Below are positions 19,267 through 29,513 of a DNA stretch of 64,000 bases, in pieces (the stretch's first letter is position 1; each line of letters begins with the position of its first letter). Source of the stretch: CAVVIO01 sp963748095. GTDB lineage: Bacteria; Bacteroidota; Bacteroidia; Bacteroidales; UBA10428. The translations under genes were made by a program, and so were the position numbers. The notes below the pieces were generated by a model. That model was not told where the DNA came from. It was given only the letters and a program-made list of their open reading frames with translations, and searched no databases. The stretch is taken from the NCBI GenBank assembly GCA_963748095.1, contig CAVVIO010000034.1:1-64000 (forward strand), written 5' to 3'.

Positions 19267-21720
19267 TCAATATATTATTTTAAAAACTGTTTTGTCCGCA
19301 TTCAGATCTGTTTCCATGGTGGTTACATCCACTTCGTCGGTTGGCCCGTAATTCATAAACGGAAATTCACTGGTGATCATGTTCATCTTTTCATCCGTGA
19401 CGGATAAATTTTTTGTTCCTGCTTTTACGGATTTCACAGCTCCGAAACCATGCAGAATAAGTTTGATCTTATTGAAATCGGAAGGATAACTGCCTTCTTT
19501 TTTTTGCAGGGTAAGCGTATGTTGTTCCGGATCGTATTCAATATTGCGTTTTGCATTCTGCCCGTTTTCATAACCGAATGTAGTGCCGTCATCTTCGTAA
19601 AGTAAAAAGGAAGATTTACCGGCTCCATTGTACAGATGTAAATACAGCACACCGTCGCCTTTTTCTTTCAGGTTTTGAACACTACTCTGCATGGGAATAA
19701 TGGCGCTTTGTTTGATAAATAGCGGTAACTTTTCAAGGGGAGCTTCCACAATATATGTTTTTCCGCCTTCATAAACCTGATCATTAAACAGGGAATACCA
19801 TTTGCCGGCGGGCAGGTAAACTTTACAGAATTGTGCATCTCCTTTTACAGGTGCTACCAGGATATTATCGCCAAAAAGATATTCATTATCAAATTCCCGG
19901 TTGTAAATATGATCATCTCTCGTGTAATCGATTGCCAGGCTGCGGTTAACCGGCATTCCGGTTTGGGAAGCATTATAAAACGTGCTGTAGATATAAGGCA
20001 TTAACCGGTAGCGCAACTGAATATACCTGCGTGAAATATCTTCCGCCTTTTCGCCAAATACCCAGGGTTCGGAATGCATAGTACCAACAGCAGTATGCCC
20101 GCGATACATGGGACTGAATGCCCCTATCGTCATCCAGCGTGTATAAAGCTCCTGTGTTGGACTACCACCAAAACCGCCTACATCGTAACCGCAAAATGGA
20201 ATCCCTGATAATCCCATACTATTGAGCATGCGAATCCCCAGCAACATGTGATCTTCATTTGACTGATTATCACCGGTCCAGATAGCTGTATAACGTTGTA
20301 AACCGGAATATCCGGCACGGGTAAGTACGAAAGGACGATTTCCATTTAGCAATTTCTTCGTTCCTTCATAGGTACTGCGGGCCATTTCCATGCCATACAC
20401 ATTTTTGGCCTGCACGTAAGATGTCTTATGCCCTTCCCAGTCGAATTCGATTAATCCGGGAACTGCCTTCCCCCACGCTGCTATTTCGTTCATATCATTC
20501 CAAAATCCTGTTAATCCGTAGTTTACTGTTTTTGTGAATTGTTCTCCCCACCACTCTCGTGCAGCAGGATTCGTGAAATCCGGAAAATTACACCATCCCG
20601 GCCACACCTGGCCTGTATAATAAGTACCATCGGGGTATTTTACAAATACATCCTTTTTTATACCATCGTCATAGGATGTATATCCCTTCTCGACTTTAAT
20701 GCCGGGATCGAAAATGGCGGCCGTATTAAAGCCGATATCTTTCAGTTGCTTCAATAGCGAATGCGGATCAGGAAATTTTGTAGGACTCCAGGTAAAAACC
20801 TTGTAATGGTCCATGTAATCGATATCGAGGTAGATCATATCAGCCGGTATTTTACGTTCCCTGAACCTTCTGGCTGTTGCCAATACATCCGAATCGGGAT
20901 AATAACTGTACCGGCACTGCTGATAGCCCAGGCTCCATTTGGGAGGAAGGGTCATAAACCCGGTAAGTTTACTGTAGCTGTTTAAAACTGAAGCAACATC
21001 TTTACCTGCAATAAAATAATAATCGACTTCGCCATAATCGGCAGAGAAACTTGAAAACCGGTCATTGGCAGCCCCAAAGTTAAAACGCGTCTTACAGGTG
21101 TTATCCAGAAATATTCCATATAAACCGTTATCATTTATACCGATATAAAAAGGGATGGAAGAATAAATCCGGTCGCTGTTCCAGTCGTAACTCGGATCAT
21201 CAGTATTCCAGTTGACTCGTTCAGTCCCTCTCCGGTCGAGATCACCTACCTGTTCTCCCAGACCAATAAAACGCTCACCCGGCTGGAGTGTCTTGTATAC
21301 TGTCGATTCATCACCTATCCAGGAAATGCCAAAAGATTTGTCATCGGCATTCAGGACTTTCCCGGTTGTTTTATCGATAAAAGAAAAACGTAAAGGTTTT
21401 TTGGTAATATTTACAATTACATCTGCAGAGGAAAATTCAAGGTGGTCCCCTTTATCCTCTACTTTTACCGCTACATCGCCAGGTTCTGCAACAACTGCAT
21501 AACTGAAAGCTTTATCAATTTTTTCCTTATCTGCCTGAAGACGAACTACCTGTGGTGTGTAAAAAGTGAGGTATACCTCTCCAAAGGTGGCTTTCAGTTC
21601 CAGTTGTTTATCCTGTAACTGATAATTAACCAAATCGCCCAACGATTTATTTAATGGCACATTTGCCATAAGCGGTAATCCGCAAAGCACAATAGCCAAA
21701 GGGATCAGATATTTTTTCAC
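19267..21720 (-). CDS. GH31 alpha-glucosidase
   Basis: 817 residues with signal peptide (MKKYLIPLAIVLCGLPLMA). An N-terminal beta-sandwich (GERFIGLGEQVGDLDRRG), a catalytic barrel and C-terminal beta domains follow the GH31 order. The nucleophile motif GFWNDMNE places D409, and the acid/base lies in IWTGDNQSN (D484). YSYYPDSDV and MIYLDIDYMDHYKVFTW are typical of bacterial alpha-glucosidases. It would release glucose from the non-reducing end of malto- or isomaltooligosaccharides, probably in the periplasm. It takes the place SusB (GH97) holds in the Bacteroides sus locus. It lies between the SusA-like gene (157-base gap) and the GH13 lipoprotein. Confidence 0.93.
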   Translation of the reverse strand: MKKYLIPLAIVLCGLPLMANVPLNKSLGDLVNYQLQDKQLELKATFGEVYLTFYTPQVVRLQADKEKIDKAFSYAVVAEPGDVAVKVEDKGDHLEFSSADVIVNITKKPLRFSFIDKTTGKVLNADDKSFGISWIGDESTVYKTLQPGERFIGLGEQVGDLDRRGTERVNWNTDDPSYDWNSDRIYSSIPFYIGINDNGLYGIFLDNTCKTRFNFGAANDRFSSFSADYGEVDYYFIAGKDVASVLNSYSKLTGFMTLPPKWSLGYQQCRYSYYPDSDVLATARRFRERKIPADMIYLDIDYMDHYKVFTWSPTKFPDPHSLLKQLKDIGFNTAAIFDPGIKVEKGYTSYDDGIKKDVFVKYPDGTYYTGQVWPGWCNFPDFTNPAAREWWGEQFTKTVNYGLTGFWNDMNEIAAWGKAVPGLIEFDWEGHKTSYVQAKNVYGMEMARSTYEGTKKLLNGNRPFVLTRAGYSGLQRYTAIWTGDNQSNEDHMLLGIRMLNSMGLSGIPFCGYDVGGFGGSPTQELYTRWMTIGAFSPMYRGHTAVGTMHSEPWVFGEKAEDISRRYIQLRYRLMPYIYSTFYNASQTGMPVNRSLAIDYTRDDHIYNREFDNEYLFGDNILVAPVKGDAQFCKVYLPAGKWYSLFNDQVYEGGKTYIVEAPLEKLPLFIKQSAIIPMQSSVQNLKEKGDGVLYLHLYNGAGKSSFLLYEDDGTTFGYENGQNAKRNIEYDPEQHTLTLQKKEGSYPSDFNKIKLILHGFGAVKSVKAGTKNLSVTDEKMNMITSEFPFMNYGPTDEVDVTTMETDLNADKTVFKIIY

Positions 21721-21877
21721 GATATTCTGTATTTATGGTTTCGACTTTATATTATTCTTACTTTCAGGGTTTATCCTGCAAATTGTATAGTATTAAAGCA
21801 GTGGCCCTGTACTTCAAAGTTAATCGATCTGAACCAAACTGTCTGAATTCAGATGCTAAATGATCATCACATTTGTT

Positions 21878-23755
21878 TTATTTATCCAGTTCGATTACCA
21901 TGCCTGTTTTGGCAGCAACATCCATGTCTGTAAGATTTACTTTACTGCCATCTAGTATATTTACTCCCGAAACAGCGCCCTTAATGCATTCACTAAACCG
22001 GCCGGTATTTAATTTCGTTTCTTCTGTTGAATTGTTCATGACAACCATTACAGTTTTTGTGTCATTCATTCTGAAATACACATATACATTTCCCTGTGGT
22101 ATATATTGGATCATTTTTCCGGTTTGCAGCACAGGATTTTCATTCCTGTACTTCAGAAGTGAGTGCAATACATTATAAGCTTCATTTTCCTTTTCGGTTC
22201 TACCCTGTGGTGTGAAAGCATCGCGTTTGTCATTTGGCCATCCACCGGGAAAATCACGCCTGATATCGCCGTCACCTTTCGATTTTTCACCACCCATCAT
22301 GATCTCTGTACCATACAGGATTTCCGGAATACCGCGTGTAGTCAGCAGATGGATCATACCAAGTCTGAATTTGTTTACATCGAATCCTATTTCTGTTGAA
22401 AAACGGGGTGTGTCATGGTTATCTGCAAAAATCAGTAAATCGAGTGGTCTGGCATACAGGTAATCCATCACATAATTATTATAGAACATCCCTACTCCTT
22501 CTCCCCAGTTTTGATAATCCTGATTAAAGGCAGCCTGGAAAGCATCGTTCAAAGGGAAATCCATTACAGTGGGAAGATACGAATTGTAACCATTGTAATT
22601 TTTTACCCCCGATTGCCAGTAGGCCACTTCAGACGGACGATGCATCCAGCATTCACCCATAATATTCAGATTCGGATATTCATTAAGGATTGCTTTTGTC
22701 CAGTCGGCAATCTTCCACTCGTTAGTATATGGATACGTATCGACTCTTACTCCATCGAGATCTGCATACTCTATCCAGTAAATAGCATTTTGTTCAAGGT
22801 AAGTAAGCAAAAAAGGATTATTCTGGTTCAGGTCGGGCATGGTTACATCAAACCAGCCATCTTCATTCAGTTTCCGGTCTATTTCAGCAGCATGCGGATC
22901 GTTCCAGGTAGATATCCGGTAATTGGTGCGCGTAAATTCGGGAAACTGATGTACCCAGTCTTTCATAGGCAGGTCCTTCATCCACCAGTGATCACTGCCG
23001 CAATGGTTGGGAACCATATCCATGATCAGCTTTATTCCCCGGCGATGGCATTCTTCTGCCAGTCGTTTGTAATCTTCGTTGGTTCCGTAACGGGCATCAA
23101 TCTTGTAATAATCTGTGGTAGCATAGCCGTGATAGGAATATACGGGCATATTATCTTCCAGTAAAGGCGTACTCCACAAAGCCTTGATTCCTAGATCTTT
23201 CAGGTAATCGAGGTGATCAATGATCCCCTGGATATCACCCCCGTGCCTGCCATTGGGATCCTTCCGGTTGACCTTTTCTGCCAGCTCCTTTACCGAATCG
23301 TTTGTAGTATCGCCATTGGCAAACCGGTCGGGCATGAGCAGGTAGATCTCGTCCTGCTGGCTAAAACCTTTACGGGCAGCAGAGCCTGCCTTGCGTTGTT
23401 TCAGTTCGTAATCGGCAGTTAAAACCACTTTCCCGTTTTTACTGAATTTTACAGGGAATTTCCCGGGATCAGCATCTTTCGATATCTTAAGAAAAACAAA
23501 CAGGTAATCGGGGTTCTCCGTACGTGTTACGGTAGTTACAGATACTCCTTTATAATTAATTGAAGGTGTAAGATCGCTGATTTTCGGACCATTGATCATT
23601 AACATTAATTGGGGGTTGTGCATGCCAATCCACCAGCCAGGAGGATCGAGATGCCTGATACTGTATTTTTGTGCCTGTACTTGCCCGGCAATGCAAAAAA
23701 GACCGATAAGCATTCCGGCAACAATTTTTTTTCTGATGTGTATTGATGGATTCAT
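21878..23755 (-). CDS. susA: SusA-like GH13 neopullulanase/cyclomaltodextrinase
   Basis: 625 residues, close to SusA of Bacteroides thetaiotaomicron. Signal peptide (KIVAGMLIGLFCIAGQVQAQ), an N-terminal cyclomaltodextrinase-N domain (HLDPPGWWIGMHNPQLML, about 35-120), then the GH13 barrel: IMDMVPNHCG, DLDGVRVDTYPY (D339 nucleophile), IMGECWM, FADNHDTPR. GRHGGDIQGIIDHLDYL is typical of this subgroup. It is expected in the periplasm, cutting imported maltooligosaccharides, pullulan fragments or cyclodextrins. It sits 11 bases after the GH65 gene, so they form one operon. The susA symbol is by similarity of family and context. Confidence 0.9.
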   Translation of the reverse strand: MNPSIHIRKKIVAGMLIGLFCIAGQVQAQKYSIRHLDPPGWWIGMHNPQLMLMINGPKISDLTPSINYKGVSVTTVTRTENPDYLFVFLKISKDADPGKFPVKFSKNGKVVLTADYELKQRKAGSAARKGFSQQDEIYLLMPDRFANGDTTNDSVKELAEKVNRKDPNGRHGGDIQGIIDHLDYLKDLGIKALWSTPLLEDNMPVYSYHGYATTDYYKIDARYGTNEDYKRLAEECHRRGIKLIMDMVPNHCGSDHWWMKDLPMKDWVHQFPEFTRTNYRISTWNDPHAAEIDRKLNEDGWFDVTMPDLNQNNPFLLTYLEQNAIYWIEYADLDGVRVDTYPYTNEWKIADWTKAILNEYPNLNIMGECWMHRPSEVAYWQSGVKNYNGYNSYLPTVMDFPLNDAFQAAFNQDYQNWGEGVGMFYNNYVMDYLYARPLDLLIFADNHDTPRFSTEIGFDVNKFRLGMIHLLTTRGIPEILYGTEIMMGGEKSKGDGDIRRDFPGGWPNDKRDAFTPQGRTEKENEAYNVLHSLLKYRNENPVLQTGKMIQYIPQGNVYVYFRMNDTKTVMVVMNNSTEETKLNTGRFSECIKGAVSGVNILDGSKVNLTDMDVAAKTGMVIELDK

Positions 23756-23766
23756 ATTTAAGTATT

Positions 23767-26058
23767 TTATTTATTTACAACAAAGGTTTTTCCGTTAATA
23801 ATAACTTCCAGTTCTTCACCCCTTACAAGGGTGACTTTTACTTCCTGTCTGGAAATGTCTACCCGGAGCAAATGATTTCTGAAATTGACATTAAAGGAAA
23901 GATGTTCCCATTTCGCCGGTATATTGGTATTGAAACTTAGTTTCCCGTCTTTGATATGCATGCCTCCGAATCCCATGACGATCGACATCCAGGTACCTCC
24001 CATACTGGTAATATGCAGACCTTCTTTAACTTCTTTGTTATAATCATCGAGATCAAGCCGTGAAGTACGAAGGTATAATTCATAAGCCTTTTCCACCTCA
24101 TCAATGCGGTTGGCTAGTATGGAATGGATGCAGGGAGAAAGTGAAGATTCATGTACACAACGTGATTCATAAAATTCAAAATTTCTCCGGATAGTATCTG
24201 TATCATACTCATCTATGAAACAATAAATTCCCTGTAATACATCTGCCTGTTTTATAAAAACGGAACGTAAAATACGGTCCCATGACCAGTATTGATTGAT
24301 AGGCCTTTGGAGAGGATCGAGATCGTCTGTCAGTAGCTGCTCCTTGTCCATATAACCGTCCTGCTGCATGAAAACCTGTTGTTCTTCATGAAACGGAAAA
24401 TACATGTTTTCAACAATATCTTTCCAGACTTTCGTCTCTTTTTTGTAGTCAAATGAAGTTTTATCAGTAATCCTGGTATAATCTTCGGGATGGTTTTCTT
24501 TTACAAGATCGATAGCATCAAGTGTATACTTAAGTGTCCATGCAGCAATTTTATTGGTATACCAGTTATTGTTTACATTGTTCTCGTATTCATTCGGTCC
24601 GGTAACACCCAGAATAACATATTTCCCTTTGGCATCCGACCAGTTGACCCGCTGTCTCCAAAACCTTGAAATAGCAATAAGAACTTCCAAACCATACTCA
24701 GCCAGGTAATTTTTGTCACCGGTATAACGGAGATAATTGAAAATGGCATAAGCAATGGCGCCATTTCGGTGTATCTCCTCAAAAGTAATTTCCCACTCAT
24801 TGTGGCACTCTTCTCCGTTTATGGTGACCATCGGATACAATGCCGCCCCGGAATGAAATCCCAGCTTTTCCCCATTCTCTATGGCCTTTTGTAAATGTTT
24901 ATAACGATATATCAACAGGTTGCGGGCAACAAGCTGGCTGGCTGTACTGAGGTAAAACGGGATAAGGAATGCTTCCGTGTCCCAATAGGTAACACCTCCG
25001 TATTTTTCCCCGGTAAACCCTTTTGGCCCGATATTCAACCGTTCATCCCTTCCTGTATAAGTCTGGTTCAAATGAAAAATATTGAACCGGATACCCTGCT
25101 GCGCTGATGGATCGCCCTTTATGATAATATCGCTATGTGACCAATTTTCAGCCCAGGTTGTAATATGTTCTGCCAGGAGTGTATCGAATTTTTTATCAAA
25201 CGCACGGTTGACTGCTTTTTTTCCGGCTTCTGCAATTACTTCCGGTTCATAGTTCATTGAATTCAATACGGAAACATACTTATACAGTGTTATGGTTTCA
25301 TTTTTCGCAACATTAACTGTAACGATATTCCCGGTTAGTTCATCTTCCTGTAGCGTTTGTACATGCTTATTCTTAAGTTCTCCACTTGTTTCAATTTCGT
25401 ATCGCATAGTCATGCAAATTACAAAACCTGTCTTTTTGGTTTTTGATACCAGATACCCAAATCCTTCTTCTGCACCGGTCTCAAGTGTGTCCCAGAATTT
25501 TTCGTCATAGTTGGCATCTTTATTTCTTACATCTCCATCGATGAACGGGGTAAATTTTATCTGTCCGTCAAAATTAACCGGTGTAACCGAATACTTGATA
25601 GCGCCAATTTCATCATCAGCAATACTTAAAAACCGTTTGGCATCCACTTTCAGTTTTTTTCCGGATGGTAATTCGGCAATAAAGGACCTTTCGAGATAAC
25701 CTTGTTTCATATTGAGTTCCCGTCTGAAATCACTTACGGTACAAGTATGCAAATCGAGTTCCTCATCATCTGCTTCTACATGAATTCCTATCCAGTTGGG
25801 GGCATTTATTACTTTCGCGAAATATTCCGGATATCCGTTCTTCCACCATCCTACAATGGTTTTGTCGGGATAATATACTCCCGCGATATAAATTCCTTGT
25901 AATGATTTTCCGGTATATTTTTCTTCAAAATTGGCCCGTTGGCCCATCCTGCCATTTCCCAGACTGAAAATGCTTTCAGATGATTTCTGCATTTTAGGAT
26001 TAAATCCTTCTTCTATAATGCTCCACTCGTCTATTTTATAGTAATTCTTCATGTTCAT
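23767..26058 (-). CDS. GH65 maltose phosphorylase-like enzyme
   Basis: About 763 residues from the ATG at 26058; starts at 26091 and 26052 are also possible. No signal peptide, so cytoplasmic. It has the GH65 order: N-terminal beta-sandwich (SIFSLGNGRMGQRANFEE), an (alpha/alpha)6 barrel with GVTGPNEYENNVNNNW, where the Glu of PNEY (residue 490 from this start) is the general acid, and KQADVLQG in the phosphate-binding region. These marks fit maltose phosphorylase rather than trehalose or kojibiose phosphorylase, though specificity cannot be fixed by eye. Reaction: maltose + phosphate to glucose + beta-glucose-1-phosphate. The upstream pgmB gene supplies the next step. Confidence 0.9.
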   Translation of the reverse strand: MNMKNYYKIDEWSIIEEGFNPKMQKSSESIFSLGNGRMGQRANFEEKYTGKSLQGIYIAGVYYPDKTIVGWWKNGYPEYFAKVINAPNWIGIHVEADDEELDLHTCTVSDFRRELNMKQGYLERSFIAELPSGKKLKVDAKRFLSIADDEIGAIKYSVTPVNFDGQIKFTPFIDGDVRNKDANYDEKFWDTLETGAEEGFGYLVSKTKKTGFVICMTMRYEIETSGELKNKHVQTLQEDELTGNIVTVNVAKNETITLYKYVSVLNSMNYEPEVIAEAGKKAVNRAFDKKFDTLLAEHITTWAENWSHSDIIIKGDPSAQQGIRFNIFHLNQTYTGRDERLNIGPKGFTGEKYGGVTYWDTEAFLIPFYLSTASQLVARNLLIYRYKHLQKAIENGEKLGFHSGAALYPMVTINGEECHNEWEITFEEIHRNGAIAYAIFNYLRYTGDKNYLAEYGLEVLIAISRFWRQRVNWSDAKGKYVILGVTGPNEYENNVNNNWYTNKIAAWTLKYTLDAIDLVKENHPEDYTRITDKTSFDYKKETKVWKDIVENMYFPFHEEQQVFMQQDGYMDKEQLLTDDLDPLQRPINQYWSWDRILRSVFIKQADVLQGIYCFIDEYDTDTIRRNFEFYESRCVHESSLSPCIHSILANRIDEVEKAYELYLRTSRLDLDDYNKEVKEGLHITSMGGTWMSIVMGFGGMHIKDGKLSFNTNIPAKWEHLSFNVNFRNHLLRVDISRQEVKVTLVRGEELEVIINGKTFVVNK

Positions 26059-26101
26059 ATGTGTTTGCTCGCTTTTCTGTTTAAAAAGCACAGAAATATT
26101 A

Positions 26102-26746
26102 TTAAAATCTCAGATCGCCGGATTTAAAATTTTCAAATCCTTCAATCACCAAATCGGCACCCGACAACAAATCGGGTGATCCAATGCCTATACATTTCAT
26201 ACCGGCACGATGTGCGGCTTCCACCCCGGCTATGGCATCTTCAAATACAACACACCCGGATGGTTCCACACCCAACATGGCAGCTCCGGTCAGAAATACC
26301 TGGGGATCGGGTTTTGCCTTACTCACTTTAGTGCCGTCTACTATGGCATCAAAGGTATCCTGCAGCCCGATTTTTTCAAGAATGGTTACTGCATTCTTGC
26401 TGGCAGAACCCAGGGCAATGGAAATCCCCCTTTTCTTCACTCCGGTCAGGAAATCGAAAACCCCGGGCAAGATGTCATCCGGAGTCATTTTTAAAATATA
26501 GCTGAGATAGATTTTGTTCTTTTCTGCGGCATATTTTTCCTTTTCCTCATCCGGTAAGGTTATCCCGCCTATTTCAAGAATAATATTCAATGAATCCATC
26601 CGGCTTACCCCTTTCAGGCGTTCATTATCATTTTCTGTGAAATTTATATCCAGTTTTTCAGCCAGTTTTTTCCATGCTATAAAATGGTAACGTGCCGTAT
26701 CCACTATTACTCCGTCTAAATCGAATATGCAGGCTTTTATCTCCAT
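26102..26746 (-). CDS. pgmB: Beta-phosphoglucomutase
   Basis: 214 residues of the HAD superfamily, the normal size for beta-PGM. CIFDLDGVIVDTA holds nucleophile D9 and acid/base D11; the cap has ERLKGVSRMDSL, typical of beta-PGM. IALGSASKNA (Ser motif II), DGTKVSKAKPDPQVF (Lys motif III) and VVFEDAIAGVEAAHRAGM (motif IV) follow. It converts beta-glucose-1-phosphate, made by the GH65 phosphorylase, into glucose-6-phosphate in the cytoplasm. It starts immediately after the MFS stop codon (TAA-ATG), so translation is likely coupled. Confidence 0.95.
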   Translation of the reverse strand: MEIKACIFDLDGVIVDTARYHFIAWKKLAEKLDINFTENDNERLKGVSRMDSLNIILEIGGITLPDEEKEKYAAEKNKIYLSYILKMTPDDILPGVFDFLTGVKKRGISIALGSASKNAVTILEKIGLQDTFDAIVDGTKVSKAKPDPQVFLTGAAMLGVEPSGCVVFEDAIAGVEAAHRAGMKCIGIGSPDLLSGADLVIEGFENFKSGDLRF

Positions 26747-28255
26747 TTATTTAATTTTCTTTCCTTTTACATCATCTACAAATAAAACAAGGACTGCAGC
26801 TAAGATCATTGAAATTCCTCCTGCTACCAAAGCATATATACTCTGATCTTTGAACAGGGTTTTTACCATAAAACCGAGAATAGTGGCTGCCAGTATTTGG
26901 GGGATCACAATGAAAAAGTTGAATATTCCCATGTAAACACCCATTTTATGCTGCGGCAACGATCCGGTAAGAATGGCATAAGGCATTGCCAGAATACTAG
27001 CCCAGGCCAGTCCAATCCCCAGCATTGAATAGATCATCTGGTGCGGATCGGTTAAAATGTAAATGGAAGCCAGTCCGATTCCGCCTGTTATCAGTGCGAT
27101 CATGTGGGTGATCTTTCTGTTGGTAAGTTTAGCCAGCCAGGGTAACAGGGCAAGACTGAAAAATGCAGCAAAAAGGTTGTACCATCCGAACATTCCTCCA
27201 ACCCAGTTAGCGCCTTCGTTATATAATGCAGAAGTTGTATCGGTGGTATGATACAAATGACTGGTTACCCCTGAAGTGGTGTATATCCACATCGAAAATA
27301 AAGCAAACCAGGAAAAGAACTGAACAAACGCCAGTTGCCGCATTGTTGGAGGCATGCTGTACAAATCGGTGATGATGGAAACCAGGCCTGTATCCTTTTT
27401 ATTCTGCTGTACAAGTAATGCACTTAATAATTGTAATAATCCGAAAACTGCCAGACCTCCGGCAAGAATATAAAGTTCTTTTTCCAAATGAAACCGGATG
27501 ATGGGTAATGTAAACAGGATTCCTGCAATGGTCCATATTAATCCACGCCGCAAATAGGTATTGAAAGGCGCTGCTGTAACTTTCCGATCGGGTGCAGGTT
27601 CATTCGGATTCTCGTTAAACTGCTGCATTTCTTCAGGAGAATATTCCCTGGATGAGAAAACTGTCCATACCACTGCTAACAGAAATACAGCTCCACCCAG
27701 ATAAAATGAATATCTTACAGTTGGTGGAATTATTCCTTCCGGGGCAGTATTGGGTATGTTTAGCCAGTGTGCCAGTACATAAGGCAACCAGGAAGCAACA
27801 AAGGCGCCGATACCTATAAAAAAACTCTGCATGGTAAAGCCAATGGTACGTTGCTCATCAGGTAGCATATCCCCTACAAAAGCACGGAAGGGTTCCATAG
27901 AGATATTAATGGAAGCGTCCATGATCCATAACATTCCTGCAGCAATCCATAATGAAGGTGAGTTCGGCATTAAAATAAGCGCCAGTGAAGCCAGTATGGC
28001 ACCAGTAAGAAAATAAGGACGACGGCGCCCGAGTTTTCCCCAGGTGTTGTCACTCATGTGGCCGATTATCGGTTGTATGATCAAACCTGTTATCGGAGCG
28101 GCAATCCATAATATAGGTATCCGGTCGACATCCGCTCCCAGCGTTTGAAATATTCTGCTGACATTGGCATTCTGGAGTCCGAAACCGAATTGAATTCCAA
28201 GAAATCCAAAACTCATATTCCAGATCTGCCAAAAGCTTAATTTTGGCTTTTTCAT
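26747..28255 (-). CDS. MFS sugar transporter, SLC45/maltose type
   Basis: 502 residues with 12 hydrophobic segments. The N-terminal SFWQIWNMSFGFLGIQFGF, PIIGHMSDNTWGKLGRRRPY and INISMEPFRAFVGDMLP are hallmarks of the sucrose/maltose (SLC45/GPH-like) MFS group found in Bacteroidota maltose loci. It would carry maltose or short maltooligosaccharides across the inner membrane by cation symport. It is the first gene of the minus-strand operon, followed directly by pgmB and GH65, which fits import followed by phosphorolysis. A promoter and a LacI-type palindrome lie upstream. Confidence 0.92.
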   Translation of the reverse strand: MKKPKLSFWQIWNMSFGFLGIQFGFGLQNANVSRIFQTLGADVDRIPILWIAAPITGLIIQPIIGHMSDNTWGKLGRRRPYFLTGAILASLALILMPNSPSLWIAAGMLWIMDASINISMEPFRAFVGDMLPDEQRTIGFTMQSFFIGIGAFVASWLPYVLAHWLNIPNTAPEGIIPPTVRYSFYLGGAVFLLAVVWTVFSSREYSPEEMQQFNENPNEPAPDRKVTAAPFNTYLRRGLIWTIAGILFTLPIIRFHLEKELYILAGGLAVFGLLQLLSALLVQQNKKDTGLVSIITDLYSMPPTMRQLAFVQFFSWFALFSMWIYTTSGVTSHLYHTTDTTSALYNEGANWVGGMFGWYNLFAAFFSLALLPWLAKLTNRKITHMIALITGGIGLASIYILTDPHQMIYSMLGIGLAWASILAMPYAILTGSLPQHKMGVYMGIFNFFIVIPQILAATILGFMVKTLFKDQSIYALVAGGISMILAAVLVLFVDDVKGKKIK

Positions 28256-28376
28256 ATAGATTTAGTTTAAAGTTAGCTTGAGAAATGCTTTGGGGATAAA
28301 CAAAAAAAATCCCTGCCTGTTCTCACAGTTCAGAGATCAACCAACAAAAAGTAACAATCAGGAAGTTATTTCAATC

Positions 28377-28409
28377 CAAATGTATAAAAAAAATAGTATA
28401 CATTGCAAG
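28377..28409 (-). promoter_or_regulatory. Bacteroidota-type promoter of the MFS-pgmB-GH65 operon
   Basis: Read on the minus strand: CTTG, 21 bases, then TACATTTG, matching the TAnnTTTG -7 box and (one mismatch) the TTTG -33 box of Bacteroidota sigma-ABfr promoters. It would leave an untranslated leader of roughly 110 bases before the start at 28255. Confidence 0.55.
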
Positions 28410-28463
28410 TGCTTTGCTGAAAAATAAAGCATTACAGAAGATTAAAAACCACGCATCCCTTGT

Positions 28464-28477
28464 TTCAAACGTTTGCG
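28464..28477. promoter_or_regulatory. LacI-type operator upstream of the MFS operon
   Basis: TTCAAACGTTTGCG contains the perfect 10-bp palindrome CAAACGTTTG with the central CG usual for LacI-family sites. It lies between the lacI-like stop and the MFS operon promoter, about 90 bp upstream of the -7 box. Confidence 0.7.
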
Positions 28478-28493
28478 TAAGATGAAATATTTT

Positions 28494-29513
28494 TTAAAGT
28501 TTTTTTGTAGATCCTCTTATAATAAGGTCGGTTTTAATAATATCCGTAAGAGGATCGTCGGTTTCGCACAGATTGTTTAACCTTTTAACAAGTATTTTTG
28601 CAGCCCTTTTACCCATTTCAAATCCATGCTGACTTACTGTAGTTAATAAAGGGTCGGAAACAGTAGAAACCAGTCCATCGGTAAATCCGACTATGGAAAT
28701 ATCCTGCGGAACTTTTAATCCCATTTGCTTAATTATATTTAATATACCCATAGCAGTCATGTCGTTAACAGCAAAAAATGAATCAGGCGGGCTGGGAAGA
28801 CTCATGATCTTTTTAGTTTCCTCTAAGGCACCTTCAAAAGTATCGCAATGGATGATCAGGTCATCATCGACTTTTATACCGTTTTTTTCAAGTGCTGTAA
28901 TATATCCTCTTTTCCGCTGGTATCCAATCTGGAGATGTTGAGTTGCAGCAAAATGCGCAATGCGTTTGCAACCCGTGTGGATAAGAAGTTCAACAGCCCG
29001 CAATGCCCCGTCAAAATCATCGACGATTACTTTATCCGTTTCAATTTCATCGCATGCCCGGTCGAAAAATACAACAGGTACATCATTATCGATCATCTGT
29101 TTAATATGTCCATATTTCCGGGTAGTTTTGGCCAGTGATATCAACACTCCGTCCACCCGGCTCGAAAGCAAGGACTGAACATTTAGTACTTCCCGCTCAT
29201 AGCTTTCATTGGACTGAAAAAACATCACATTGTACCCCGCATCCATAGCTGACTCCTCGATACCCGATATTACGGAGGAAAAAAAGAAATGAACGATCTC
29301 AGGTACTATCACCCCAATGATGTTTGTTTTTTGGTTACGCAAACTCAGCGCTACATAATTCGGTTTGTAATTAAGCTTCTCAACCAACTCACGCACCTGC
29401 TGCTTGGTATGCGGACTGATATCCGGATGATCCTTTAAGGCCCGCGAAACTGTTGACGGAGACACCCCCAGTTCACGAGCGATATCTTTAATAGTAACCT
29501 GATGCATTTTCAT
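28494..29513 (-). CDS. LacI-family transcriptional regulator of the alpha-glucan locus
   Basis: 339 residues. N-terminal helix-turn-helix VTIKDIARELGVSPSTVSRAL (about 6-26) and hinge helix KPNYVALSLR, then a periplasmic-binding-protein-like effector domain (NIIGVIVPEIVHFFFSSVI, DGVLISL, FFAVNDMTAMGIL, ISIVGFTDG). It lies between the two arms of the alpha-glucan locus, where Bacteroides would have SusR. Three nearby regions carry CAAACGTTTG or CGTTTGCG palindromes, including the one upstream of this gene, so autoregulation is likely. Maltose or a maltooligosaccharide is the probable effector. MHQ at the third codon is an alternative start. Confidence 0.93.
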   Translation of the reverse strand: MKMHQVTIKDIARELGVSPSTVSRALKDHPDISPHTKQQVRELVEKLNYKPNYVALSLRNQKTNIIGVIVPEIVHFFFSSVISGIEESAMDAGYNVMFFQSNESYEREVLNVQSLLSSRVDGVLISLAKTTRKYGHIKQMIDNDVPVVFFDRACDEIETDKVIVDDFDGALRAVELLIHTGCKRIAHFAATQHLQIGYQRKRGYITALEKNGIKVDDDLIIHCDTFEGALEETKKIMSLPSPPDSFFAVNDMTAMGILNIIKQMGLKVPQDISIVGFTDGLVSTVSDPLLTTVSQHGFEMGKRAAKILVKRLNNLCETDDPLTDIIKTDLIIRGSTKKL

